A stretch of DNA of 26,689 nucleotides, taken from an uncultured Flavobacteriales bacterium (GTDB lineage Bacteria; Bacteroidota; Bacteroidia; Flavobacteriales_D; Sanyastnellaceae). Made by a program: the position numbers and the translations under genes. The stretch is from NCBI GenBank assembly GCA_937967465.1, contig CALBSW010000125.1:1-26689 (forward strand). Reading direction: 5' to 3'. This document shows positions 1-7,421 of the stretch, in pieces; the stretch's first letter is position 1; each line of letters begins with the position of its first letter. The notes beneath the pieces are model-generated. The model searched no databases and had not been told where the DNA came from. It was given only the letters and a program-made list of their open reading frames with translations.

Positions 1-23
1 CGCTGACCTGCTCTTCGATCGGC

Positions 24-1682
24 TCAGTCCAAGGGCCAACGGAAGGTTCGGTGGCCCAAGTTGCCTGCCGCATCGACCGCCCAAACGCGGACCTCTTCTC
101 CCTCGGTCAGCACCCCATCGTCCAACGGATGACGCAACACCCCTTTTTCAAGGCCAAGTCGAATCCAGCGGCCGCCGCATCGGGCCTCCCAAGTCTCCAC
201 GCCAGCCAAGTCGTCCGCCACGGCCAACCGCAGCTCGCCGTCTTCGATGAAGGGGCGCCCCAACTCTGGCCCCACACTGTCCCGGCGCACCTCAAAGCGA
301 CCGAATGATTTGGGGCGGATCTGAACCACGCCCGACTTCTCATCGGCCACCCAGGTGTCGTCCACCTCTCCGTCATCGTCCAACGTGCACACAACCACAA
401 CCTCACCACTGCCCTTCAGCTCGTCGGGCACAGGAAGCGTCAACCGGTAGCGGCTGCGCGTCAGACGCGCCTCGGACATCACCCCATAGACGCCGCTGGA
501 GTCGTCCACCAACGCCACGGCGGCATCCCCGTACAGCGCGCCTGCAGGCAATTCCACTTGGATGCGTCCTTCGGTCAGGCGATGACGCGTGCGGTGATCC
601 AAGGCCTGCGGTCCGTCCGACATGTCAGAAGAAGTGGCCGCGCTGTCTCCGATCAACCACATGCCTGCGGTTGTCTCATTGCCCGCGACATCCAACAAGC
701 GCACTTCCAATCGGGCCGAATCTCCAGGCATGACCTCCAACGGTTCCATGCCGGATGCGCTGCGGTAAATGTCCAAACGGTTGCCCGGCAGCCGATGGAG
801 CCGGTGGATGCGCGTGCGGCGGTCCTGCCATGCCGCAACATCAATGTGGGCGGACACATCTCCATTCGTGCTGAAGTCCAACGTATCCATTCGGTGGCTG
901 TGGACCATCACACTGTCGAGCCAGACATCCATGCCATACGGACCATGGGTGAAGGGTTCTCGGTCGAGCCGATCGAACGCCTCCACCCCGAGGCGAAATC
1001 CGCCGGCCACCCGAACCCCATCGCCATATGCTGGATTCCAGCGGAAACGGGCGGATTCACCTTCCACTGTACTTCCCTCGGTTGGCATCACCCACACTGC
1101 GCGGAATTCCGGCGGAATGCGGTCCTCGGTCATCCCCTCTCCTTCAAACGTCCACCGGAGCGGGTTGAGGGGCCATTGCGTGCGGGCATCCCGGACTTCG
1201 AAGTGCAAATGCGGTCCGAAGCTGCGGCCGGAATTGCCGCTCCATCCGATGGTGTCGCCGGCTTCAAATGAGAACGTCTGGGTGGGTGGCCCATCAAAAG
1301 CCCATTGCTCCGCCGCATACTGCGTCTCGCGAAGCCATTCCTCGATGTCGGGATGGAATGCGCTCAGGTGCGCGTAGACGGTGGTTTTGCCCTCCCCGTC
1401 GAGGTACAGGGCCAAGCCATAGCCGCGGTCGCTGACCTTGACCCGGCTGATTCGGCCAGGCTGGGCAGCGAGGACGGGCACCCCTTCCCGCCCCTGCGTG
1501 CGGATGTCCATCCCGGTGTGAAAATGTCCCGTCCGAATTTCGCCGAAGTTGCCACTGAACCAGAGCGGAATCGACAGCGGAGAATGCAGCGTGTCTTGCG
1601 CCAGCAGGGCGCTACCACCCATCCAAAGCACTGCCATCAGGGCCACAGTCCGTCCCCACTTTTCCGTCATACCGATTCGCAT
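24..1682 (-). CDS. Secreted M23-family (LytM-type) zinc metallopeptidase with long C-terminal region
   Basis: The 552-residue product is predicted to be exported and to cut peptidoglycan cross-bridges. A hydrophobic signal segment spans about residues 11-28 and ends in ALLAQ. The M23 core follows at about 45-175: the HTGMD motif supplies His55 and Asp59, YAHL contains His105, and GPHLHFEVRD contains His158 and His160. These are the expected zinc ligands and catalytic histidines, so the enzyme should be active. Residues 180-552 are not part of the catalytic domain; they look like beta-rich repeats (for example VRLLDVAGNET and VWAVDAAGNLG) resembling Ig-like folds. The start at 1682 is the longest; Met5 (1670) is an equally good start and sits closer to the signal peptide. 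The gene is divergent from the zapA cluster, which fits a wall-remodelling role during growth or division, but that link is inference. Confidence 0.88.
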   Translation of the reverse strand: MRIGMTEKWGRTVALMAVLWMGGSALLAQDTLHSPLSIPLWFSGNFGEIRTGHFHTGMDIRTQGREGVPVLAAQPGRISRVKVSDRGYGLALYLDGEGKTTVYAHLSAFHPDIEEWLRETQYAAEQWAFDGPPTQTFSFEAGDTIGWSGNSGRSFGPHLHFEVRDARTQWPLNPLRWTFEGEGMTEDRIPPEFRAVWVMPTEGSTVEGESARFRWNPAYGDGVRVAGGFRLGVEAFDRLDREPFTHGPYGMDVWLDSVMVHSHRMDTLDFSTNGDVSAHIDVAAWQDRRTRIHRLHRLPGNRLDIYRSASGMEPLEVMPGDSARLEVRLLDVAGNETTAGMWLIGDSAATSSDMSDGPQALDHRTRHRLTEGRIQVELPAGALYGDAAVALVDDSSGVYGVMSEARLTRSRYRLTLPVPDELKGSGEVVVVCTLDDDGEVDDTWVADEKSGVVQIRPKSFGRFEVRRDSVGPELGRPFIEDGELRLAVADDLAGVETWEARCGGRWIRLGLEKGVLRHPLDDGVLTEGEEVRVWAVDAAGNLGHRTFRWPLD

Positions 1683-1687
1683 GTTCG

Positions 1688-1735
1688 CAAATTACCCTCT
1701 CCGGGCAGAGGCCCGGTCGCTGAGGCTTAAATTTG
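1688..1735. promoter_or_regulatory. Divergent promoter region with TAnnTTTG-like boxes and a palindrome
   Basis: The 58-base gap between the M23 peptidase and the coiled-coil gene holds TAAATTTG at 1728-1735 (+), a full match to the Bacteroidota -7 consensus TAnnTTTG. On the minus strand TAATTTG (1694-1688) is one base short of that consensus. Between them lies a perfect 6-bp inverted repeat with a 4-base spacer, CCGGGC-AGAG-GCCCGG, at 1701-1716. I found no clear -33 TTTG for either direction. Each box ends five bases before a candidate start codon, so the transcripts may be leaderless or nearly so. Confidence 0.4.
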
Positions 1736-1740
1736 AGAAC

Positions 1741-2139
1741 GTGGAAACGCAACAGCCTTCGGACCTGGCCCTCTTGGGCGACATGCTGAACGACATCCGC
1801 CAACGCGCGACGGCCTTGATTGCCGAGCGCCAGAGGCTCCTCGATGTACAACAGCGCTTGCAGGAGGACATCCATGCCCTCCAGAACCAACTTGCAGACC
1901 AGCGCACCCAAATCGAGGAGCGCGACATGCGTCTGGAAGGACTCGAAGCCAAAGTGGCCGAGCAACAATCCGAGCTGACATCCTTGCGTTCCACTCCCGA
2001 ACCCCAACCCCAACCTGTCCCCTCCGCTGACCCCGTCGTCGGCGAACGCATCCGCGCATTGGTTGAAGAAATCGATGCCTGCATCGCCCTCATGCCGCAC
2101 ACCCGCGACATGGCGGCCACCGAATTGCTTTCCGCATGA
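1741..2139 (+). CDS. Small coiled-coil protein upstream of ZapA (ZapB-like candidate)
   Basis: A 132-residue, mostly alpha-helical protein. A heptad-rich, charged coiled coil covers about residues 8-85 (QRATALIAERQRLL, then LQEDIHALQNQLADQ). A proline-rich linker (PEPQPQPVPSADP) follows, then a short C-terminal helix, IRALVEEIDACIALMP. A small coiled-coil protein ending in a similar helix directly before zapA is common in Bacteroidota, and a division-related role as a ZapA partner is a reasonable inference; no enzyme motif is visible. I chose the GTG at 1741 because it begins the helical region and lies just after a TAnnTTTG box. The in-frame ATG at 1681 would add 20 unlike residues and would overlap the divergent peptidase start. 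Its stop overlaps the zapA start (ATGA at 2136-2139), so the two are probably translationally coupled. Confidence 0.72.
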   Translation: METQQPSDLALLGDMLNDIRQRATALIAERQRLLDVQQRLQEDIHALQNQLADQRTQIEERDMRLEGLEAKVAEQQSELTSLRSTPEPQPQPVPSADPVVGERIRALVEEIDACIALMPHTRDMAATELLSA

Positions 2140-2468
2140 ACGAGACCTCCATTCAAGTCACCATCGCTGGACGAACCTACCCGCTCACTGTAGCGGACGG
2201 AGAAGCAGCACGCGTGCGGGAGGCAGCAGGACGCATTGACGAACTGGTGCAGCGATTCCAGCGTGATTACGGCGTGTCGGACCGCCAGGACCTCATGGCC
2301 ATGGCGGCCTTGCAGCTTCTGAGCGAGCCCACCACCACCGACTCTCCGGCCGTCGAGCCGGCGGGTCCGGTGATCCCCCAAACCGTCTTTGACGACCTGG
2401 AGGAAGTCCGCTCATTGCTGGCGCAAGCCGGCATCGCACCGGAGGGAACAGGGGACAGCACCCCCTGA
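2136..2468 (+). CDS. zapA: Cell division protein ZapA
   Basis: The 110-residue protein matches the ZapA family, which binds and cross-links FtsZ filaments at the division ring in the cytoplasm. The N-terminal beta-hairpin head is visible as VTIAGRTYPLTVADGEAARVREAAGRIDELVQRF, split here as VTIAGRTYPLTV followed by EAARVREAAGRID. The helix with DLMAMAALQLL is the typical start of the dimerisation coil. The tail from about residue 65 is proline- and threonine-rich before a final helix (VFDDLEEVRSLLAQAG), which makes it slightly longer than minimal ZapA. It overlaps the upstream coiled-coil gene by four bases and ends four bases before rny, so all three are very likely co-transcribed. Confidence 0.88.
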   Translation: MNETSIQVTIAGRTYPLTVADGEAARVREAAGRIDELVQRFQRDYGVSDRQDLMAMAALQLLSEPTTTDSPAVEPAGPVIPQTVFDDLEEVRSLLAQAGIAPEGTGDSTP

Positions 2469-2472
2469 CTTC

Positions 2473-4017
2473 ATGGACGCATTCCTACCCTACATCATCG
2501 GCGCCTTGGCCGGACTCGTCATCGGAGGCGGCTTGGCCTATGCCATCCTCAATGGCGTTCTGAAAGGCAAAGCTTCTTCCATCATCAAGGAAGCCGAGCA
2601 GAAAGGCGAAAACATCAAGGAGAAGAAGATCCTCCAAGCCAAGGAGAAATTCCTCAAGCTCAAGGAAGAGCACAGCAAGGAGATCAAATCCCGCAACGCC
2701 AAAGTCCAGAGCTTGGAAGACAAGCTCAAGAACACCGAGCGCAACCTCAAGCGGGACAGCCAACAGTTGCAGGACCGCCGCAAGAGGCTGGAACGCGATG
2801 AGGAGACCCTCAAGTCCCGGTTGGCAGCCAACGAGAACAAGCAAAAGGAGCTGGAGAAGACGCAGGCGGAAGCCGCCAAACTCCTCTCCGCTGCAGCCGG
2901 CATGACGGTGGAGGATGCCAAGGAGCAGCTCAAGTCACAGATCCTGGACGACGCCCGGGCCATGGCCTCCCGCGAAGTCCAGGACATCCTCGACGATGCC
3001 CGCGGCAAAGCCAATCAGGACGCCAAGAAAATCGTCATCCAAACCATCCAGCGGGTGGCCACGGAACACGCCGTGGAGAACAGCGTGTCCGTCTTCAACA
3101 TCGGCAGCGATGACGTCAAAGGCCGCATCATCGGCCGCGAAGGACGGAACATCCGAGCCCTGGAGGCCGCCACAGGCGTGGAATTCATCGTGGACGACAC
3201 CCCGGAAGCCATCATCCTGAGCTGTTTCGATCCGGTGCGCCGGGAAATCGCCCGCCTCAGCCTGCACAAATTGGTCAGCGACGGTCGAATCCACCCGGCC
3301 CGCATCGAGGAAGTCGTGGCCAAGACCACCAAGAAAATCGAGGAGGAGATCCTGCAGGTCGGCAAACGCACTGTCATCGACCTGGGCATCCCCAACATGG
3401 CCAACGCCCTCGTGCGGATGGTCGGCCGGATGAAGTACCGGTCCAGCTACGGCCAGAACCTCCTGCAGCACAGCCGCGAAGTGGCCAACCTTTGCGCCAC
3501 GATGGCGGCGGAACTCGGCCTCGACACCAAGGCGGCCAAGCGCGCCGGTCTGCTCCACGACATTGGCAAAGTCAGCGATGAGGAGAGCGAATTGCCACAC
3601 GCCATCCTCGGCATGAAGCTCGCCGAAAAGGCCGGCGAACGCCCCGATGTTCTCAACGCCATCGGCGCCCACCACGATGAGATTGAAATGACTTCCCTCA
3701 TCTCCCCCATCGTCCAGGTGTGCGACGCCATCTCCGGCGCACGTCCCGGCGCACGTCGCGAGGTTGTGGAGAGCTACATCCAACGCCTCAAAGACCTCGA
3801 GGGCATCGCCTTGGAGCAACCCGGTGTCACGCAGAGCTACGCCATCCAAGCGGGCCGTGAGTTGCGCGTGATGGTGGAGAGCGACCAAGTCAATGACGAG
3901 ATGGCCGAGCAAATCAGCTTCAACATCTCCCAGCGGATCATGAACGAGATGACCTACCCCGGACAGGTCAAGGTCACCGTGATCCGTGAGACCCGGGCCG
4001 TGAGCGTCGCCAAATGA
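2473..4017 (+). CDS. rny: Ribonuclease Y
   Basis: A 514-residue, membrane-anchored endoribonuclease that starts mRNA decay. An N-terminal transmembrane helix (about residues 6-27, IIGALAGLVIGGGLAYAIL) is followed by a long lysine/glutamate-rich coiled coil (about 35-160). A KH RNA-binding domain follows, with the GxxG-type motif GRIIGREGRNIR at 218-229. The HD phosphohydrolase domain has His333 (LLQHSREVA), the His362-Asp363 pair (LLHDIGK) and a later Asp418 (VCDAISGARPGARRE). All domains of full-length RNase Y are present and the length is normal. The ATG at 2473 begins right at the membrane helix and lies four bases after the zapA stop. Its end overlaps the flippase start (ATGA, 4014-4017). 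Confidence 0.95.
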   Translation: MDAFLPYIIGALAGLVIGGGLAYAILNGVLKGKASSIIKEAEQKGENIKEKKILQAKEKFLKLKEEHSKEIKSRNAKVQSLEDKLKNTERNLKRDSQQLQDRRKRLERDEETLKSRLAANENKQKELEKTQAEAAKLLSAAAGMTVEDAKEQLKSQILDDARAMASREVQDILDDARGKANQDAKKIVIQTIQRVATEHAVENSVSVFNIGSDDVKGRIIGREGRNIRALEAATGVEFIVDDTPEAIILSCFDPVRREIARLSLHKLVSDGRIHPARIEEVVAKTTKKIEEEILQVGKRTVIDLGIPNMANALVRMVGRMKYRSSYGQNLLQHSREVANLCATMAAELGLDTKAAKRAGLLHDIGKVSDEESELPHAILGMKLAEKAGERPDVLNAIGAHHDEIEMTSLISPIVQVCDAISGARPGARREVVESYIQRLKDLEGIALEQPGVTQSYAIQAGRELRVMVESDQVNDEMAEQISFNISQRIMNEMTYPGQVKVTVIRETRAVSVAK

Positions 4018-5534
4018 GCCAAAGCCAGGGCGGCAATTTCTCGAACTCCGTCCAGTGGCAGACCCTCAATGTGGGGGTCCAAATCCTCATCCAACTCGGA
4101 TTCATCCGGGTCCTCGGGGAATACCTGTCCGAAGACGAATGGGGCCTGCTCGGCCTTGTCCTCGGCTGTGCCGGCCTCGTCGAAATTTTCGCCCAACTGG
4201 GGGTCGGGCCCTCCCTCGTCCAACGCCAGGATTTGTCGCGACCGCAAGTCTCTTCCGCCTTCTGGTTTTCCATGGCCATGGGGGCCGTCTTTGCCCTCGC
4301 ATTCGGCCTTGGCGCACCGTGGGTAGCGGAGGGCTTCAACCGCCCGGAAATGGAGCCCGTTTTGGAGTGGGCCGCCTTGAGCTTCCTGCTGGCCGCCTTC
4401 GCCCTGGTGCCCCGGTCCATGCTGATTCGCAGAATGGACTTCCGGAGCCTGTTCTGGTCCTCCCTGGTGGCCATGGTGCTGGCCAACGGCATCTTCGGCA
4501 TCTGGGCCGCCACCGCCGGTTGGGGTGTCTACGCCTACATCGGGGCCTTGCTTCTGCAGAATGGCCTGCTCGGTCTGCAATTCTGGTGGCGATCGGGCCT
4601 TCGGGTGTCCCTTCGCCCCCACCTCGGTGCAGCCAAGGGGCTGCTCCGGTACGGGGCGAGCAGCACCGCATTCAACTTCCTCAATTACGCCGCCACCAAA
4701 CTGGATCTGCTGGTGCTCGGTCGGCTTCTGCCTGAGGGGCGCACCGCAGAACAAGGCCTGTACGACCGGAGCGTGTACCTCATGAACACGCCGGTGACGG
4801 TCCTCGGCAAACTGTCGGACAGCGTCCTGTTCAGTGGCATGAGCCAAGTCCAGGATGAGCGGGACCGCCTGCAGCGCATCTTTTATGGCGGAACGTATGT
4901 CGTGACCCTCCTCGTTTTGCCGGGCGTGGTCCTGCTCGAAGTGCTGATGGACGACGTCGTTCGAATCCTGGTGTCCTCCAAGTTGCTCGCCATCGTGCCC
5001 ATCGCCCGCATCCTCGTGTTGGCCATCCTGTTCCGCAGTTGGGTCAAGGTGTGCGATGCCGTGGTACGTGCTGTGGACGCCATTCTGCCGGCATCCCTCA
5101 TCAAAGCCGGATTTTGCGCACTCGTCGCCGGCGCTGCATGGCTCGGGTTCCGATACGACCTGCGCGCGATGGCCATTGGCATGGTGGCCGCCACCACCCT
5201 TCAAGCTGTCGCCCTGCTGATCCTCACACAACGCAGCATCCGATTTTCACCGGCGCAGTTTCTCGGCATGGCGCGGCCAGGACTGGTCGCCGGACTGGCT
5301 GCACTTTTCGGTACGCTGCCGTCGTTCTGGGTGCCCAGCGCGTGGGGCTGGGGCGTTCATTTTGTCGTCGGCTTGGGAGGGGTCGTGGCCACCCTGGTTG
5401 GCTTGGCCTGGCTCCGTCCCCACTGGCTCCGCTCCGGAGAGTACAACCTCCTCGGGCAGCTCGCCCTCAAGTCGGGATCGGCAGCATTGCGCCGCCGGTG
5501 GACTTCGGATGACAACACCAACGAGAGCCCCTAA
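4014..5534 (+). CDS. MOP/Wzx-type polysaccharide flippase (oligosaccharide flippase family)
   Basis: A 506-residue integral membrane protein with roughly 12-14 hydrophobic segments spread along its length. The N-terminus (NFSNSVQWQTLNVGVQILIQLGFIRVLGEYLSEDEWGLLG in pattern) is typical of Wzx-like members of the MOP exporter superfamily: a first helix, a conserved aromatic/glutamine turn, then a loop with D/E-E-x-G-L. Such proteins flip lipid-linked oligosaccharides for LPS O-antigen, capsule or teichuronic-acid-like polymers across the inner membrane. The substrate cannot be read from sequence, and no glycosyltransferases are nearby, so this is probably not part of a local polysaccharide cluster. 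The gene overlaps rny by four bases and is likely its operon partner. The C-terminal tail is basic and cytoplasmic. Confidence 0.82.
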   Translation: MSQSQGGNFSNSVQWQTLNVGVQILIQLGFIRVLGEYLSEDEWGLLGLVLGCAGLVEIFAQLGVGPSLVQRQDLSRPQVSSAFWFSMAMGAVFALAFGLGAPWVAEGFNRPEMEPVLEWAALSFLLAAFALVPRSMLIRRMDFRSLFWSSLVAMVLANGIFGIWAATAGWGVYAYIGALLLQNGLLGLQFWWRSGLRVSLRPHLGAAKGLLRYGASSTAFNFLNYAATKLDLLVLGRLLPEGRTAEQGLYDRSVYLMNTPVTVLGKLSDSVLFSGMSQVQDERDRLQRIFYGGTYVVTLLVLPGVVLLEVLMDDVVRILVSSKLLAIVPIARILVLAILFRSWVKVCDAVVRAVDAILPASLIKAGFCALVAGAAWLGFRYDLRAMAIGMVAATTLQAVALLILTQRSIRFSPAQFLGMARPGLVAGLAALFGTLPSFWVPSAWGWGVHFVVGLGGVVATLVGLAWLRPHWLRSGEYNLLGQLALKSGSAALRRRWTSDDNTNESP

Positions 5535-5546
5535 TTTCGCGGCCCG

Positions 5547-6224
5547 ATGGCCGTGCATCGTCTCATCCTTTCCACCTCGCTGACTGCGACGCTGCTCGTC
5601 GGGTGGGCCTCCTGCGCCACCCTGTTCGCACAAGACAGCCTGTGGGTTCGCGGCGGCATTCAAGCTGGCGGAGACAGCATCCATGCCGAGGTGCATTGGC
5701 GTTTTGGCCCCGCCGCGCCCGATCCGGGGCTGGACACCTTGTGGATGCCCGTCCACAGACAGGCACCCCTCACTTGTTGGGGGTCCAGTGAATTCGGTCG
5801 CTCACAAATGGAAGCCAACTGGCCACGCTACACCGACAGCGTGACCGTCAGCCTGTTTCCAGACAGTTCGGGCCTCGTCTTGTGTTTGGGGCCCGACACC
5901 CTCCGGCAAAAGTGGACTCTGGCCACGTCGGGCTGCTTTCCAGCGACGCCTTCCGCAGCATTCCAGACCTGGCTGCTGCGACAGTCGGACACCCCCTTCG
6001 AACGCCGCCGACATGACGCGGCACTCGCTTGGCTGCAAGACCACTGCCTCACGGTGCCGCAACTCGGCCGCTTGCTGGATTCCTTTGACGACGAGGGGCG
6101 ACGACTGACTTTGCTGAAGCGGTCCCAAGTGGTGCGACCCGGCCAGTTGGGCACCCTGTCGAACCGGTTCTTTTCCTCCCATTACCGCGCCGCATTCGAC
6201 GCCTGGCTGTCCGAGCAGAATTGA
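5547..6224 (+). CDS. Exported protein with C-terminal DUF4476 domain
   Basis: A 225-residue protein with a signal peptide (about residues 1-28, hydrophobic RLILSTSLTATLLVGW, cleavage likely after TLFA). The middle (30-135) is beta-rich with no recognised domain. The C-terminal part, about 138-222, matches the DUF4476 pattern common in Bacteroidota: a D/E-R-R helix (FERRRHDAALAWLQD), then LTVPQLGRLLDSFDDEGRRL, then a terminal LSNRFFSSHYRAAFDAWL segment. The function of this domain is unknown. It begins 12 bases after the flippase stop, so it is probably the last gene of the zapA-rny transcript. A lipobox reading around Cys23 (WASC) is possible but weaker than the AQ-type cleavage site. Confidence 0.7.
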   Translation: MAVHRLILSTSLTATLLVGWASCATLFAQDSLWVRGGIQAGGDSIHAEVHWRFGPAAPDPGLDTLWMPVHRQAPLTCWGSSEFGRSQMEANWPRYTDSVTVSLFPDSSGLVLCLGPDTLRQKWTLATSGCFPATPSAAFQTWLLRQSDTPFERRRHDAALAWLQDHCLTVPQLGRLLDSFDDEGRRLTLLKRSQVVRPGQLGTLSNRFFSSHYRAAFDAWLSEQN

Positions 6225-6272
6225 CACCGTCGTCACCAGTGTACAACGTGGGGGAAACTCGAATGCCGTCGA

Positions 6273-6303
6273 TTTGAAACCCCAAGGGCATCCTGTTGTT
6301 TTG
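6273..6303 (+). promoter_or_regulatory. Candidate Bacteroidota-type promoter for serC
   Basis: TTTG at 6273-6276 and TTGTTTTG at 6296-6303 are separated by 19 bases. This matches the -33 TTTG / -7 TAnnTTTG arrangement of the Bacteroidota primary sigma factor, with one mismatch in the -7 box (TT instead of TA). Transcription would start near 6310, leaving a leader of about 30 bases before the serC ATG at 6341. It lies in the only sizeable gap upstream of the serine gene group. Confidence 0.45.
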
Positions 6304-6340
6304 ACCTCAGAAAGACGCTCCGAAGCTCACCCACTCCGCC

Positions 6341-7402
6341 ATGCACAATTTCTCCGCCGGCCCCTGCATTTTGCCGCCCTCGGTCATGCAGCAAGCCTCC
6401 GAAGCCGTCCGCGAACTCGACGGTTCCGGGCTCAGCCTGATTGAAATCTCCCACCGCAGCAAAGCCTTCGTCGATGTGATGGAGGAGGCCCGGTCGCTGG
6501 TGCGTTCGGAACTGAACCTCCCCGACCACTACGAAGTCCTCTTCCTGCAAGGTGGAGCCAGCCTCGGCTTCCTGACCACGGCCATGAACTTCACGCCGGA
6601 AGGCAGCAGCATGGATTACGCGGTGACCGGTACGTGGGCCAAGAAGGCCCTCAAGGAGGCCAAGAAAATGGGTGCGGCCCAAGCCATCACCTCCAGCGAA
6701 GACACTGGATTTGACCGCATTCCGACCCTCCCCTCCTCCAGCCAGGCTGGCGCGGTGCACATCACCACCAACAACACCATTTTCGGCACCCAATACGCCG
6801 GCGATCCCACCATCGACACCCCGCTGGTGGCGGACATGAGCTCGGACATCTTCTCCCGTCCGGTGGACATCGAGAAGTACGCCTGCATCTACGCCGGTGC
6901 CCAGAAGAACATGGGCCCCGCCGGCACCGTGCTCTACATCTACGACAAGAACAAGGCCGGACAGCACGGCAAGGATTTGCCGAGCTACCTCGACCTGGCC
7001 GTCCACGCCGACAAGGACAGCATGTTCAACACCCCGCCGGTGTTCGCCGTCTACACGAGCATGCTCACCCTGCGCTGGCTCAAGGCCGAGGGCGGTGTGG
7101 CTGAGATGCAACAGCGCAACGCAGCCAAATCAAGCCTGCTGTACGCCGAAATCGACCGCAACCCGCTCTTCAACGGATTTGCCCAGACCGATTCCCGCAG
7201 CGTGATGAACGCCACCTTCACCGCGGCGAACGAGGACCACACCCCACTGTTCCTCGAGGCCTGTGCGAATGCGCAAATCAATGGCATCAAGGGCCACCGC
7301 TCCGTGGGCGGATTCCGGGCTTCGATGTACAACGCCCTCCCCTTGTCCAGTGTCCAAGTCCTCGTCGATGTGATGCAGGAATTCGAACGCACCCACGGCT
7401 GA
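6341..7402 (+). CDS. serC: Phosphoserine aminotransferase
   Basis: A 353-residue cytosolic PLP enzyme that transfers the amino group from glutamate to 3-phosphohydroxypyruvate, giving O-phosphoserine (serine biosynthesis step 2). It begins with the family signature NFSAGPCILP and has ISHRSKAF, FLQGGAS and ADMSSDI. The Schiff-base lysine is Lys189 in YAGAQKNMGPAG. The C-terminal SVGGFRASMYNA motif binds substrate phosphate. Length is normal for the family. It also may serve pyridoxine synthesis, as in other bacteria. serA starts 19 bases downstream, so both early serine-pathway enzymes are co-expressed; a candidate promoter lies upstream. Confidence 0.95.
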   Translation: MHNFSAGPCILPPSVMQQASEAVRELDGSGLSLIEISHRSKAFVDVMEEARSLVRSELNLPDHYEVLFLQGGASLGFLTTAMNFTPEGSSMDYAVTGTWAKKALKEAKKMGAAQAITSSEDTGFDRIPTLPSSSQAGAVHITTNNTIFGTQYAGDPTIDTPLVADMSSDIFSRPVDIEKYACIYAGAQKNMGPAGTVLYIYDKNKAGQHGKDLPSYLDLAVHADKDSMFNTPPVFAVYTSMLTLRWLKAEGGVAEMQQRNAAKSSLLYAEIDRNPLFNGFAQTDSRSVMNATFTAANEDHTPLFLEACANAQINGIKGHRSVGGFRASMYNALPLSSVQVLVDVMQEFERTHG

Positions 7403-7421
7403 CCCCACATTCTCCGACCCC

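Noticed and set aside
1681..1740. ATG at 1681 as start of the coiled-coil gene
   Set aside because: It would place translation on top of the divergent peptidase start and adds 20 residues with no coiled-coil character; GTG 1741 fits better, though this is not proven.
2935..3912. Open frame of 325 codons antisense to rny
   Set aside because: Rich in histidine and aspartate from GC-rich antisense codons, no domain, and the opposite strand holds the complete KH and HD domains of RNase Y.
3954..5231. Long open frame (425 codons) antisense to the flippase gene
   Set aside because: Composition is histidine-, glutamine- and glycine-rich, the usual signature of a shadow frame in GC-rich DNA, and it matches no known family; the plus strand carries a clear membrane protein.
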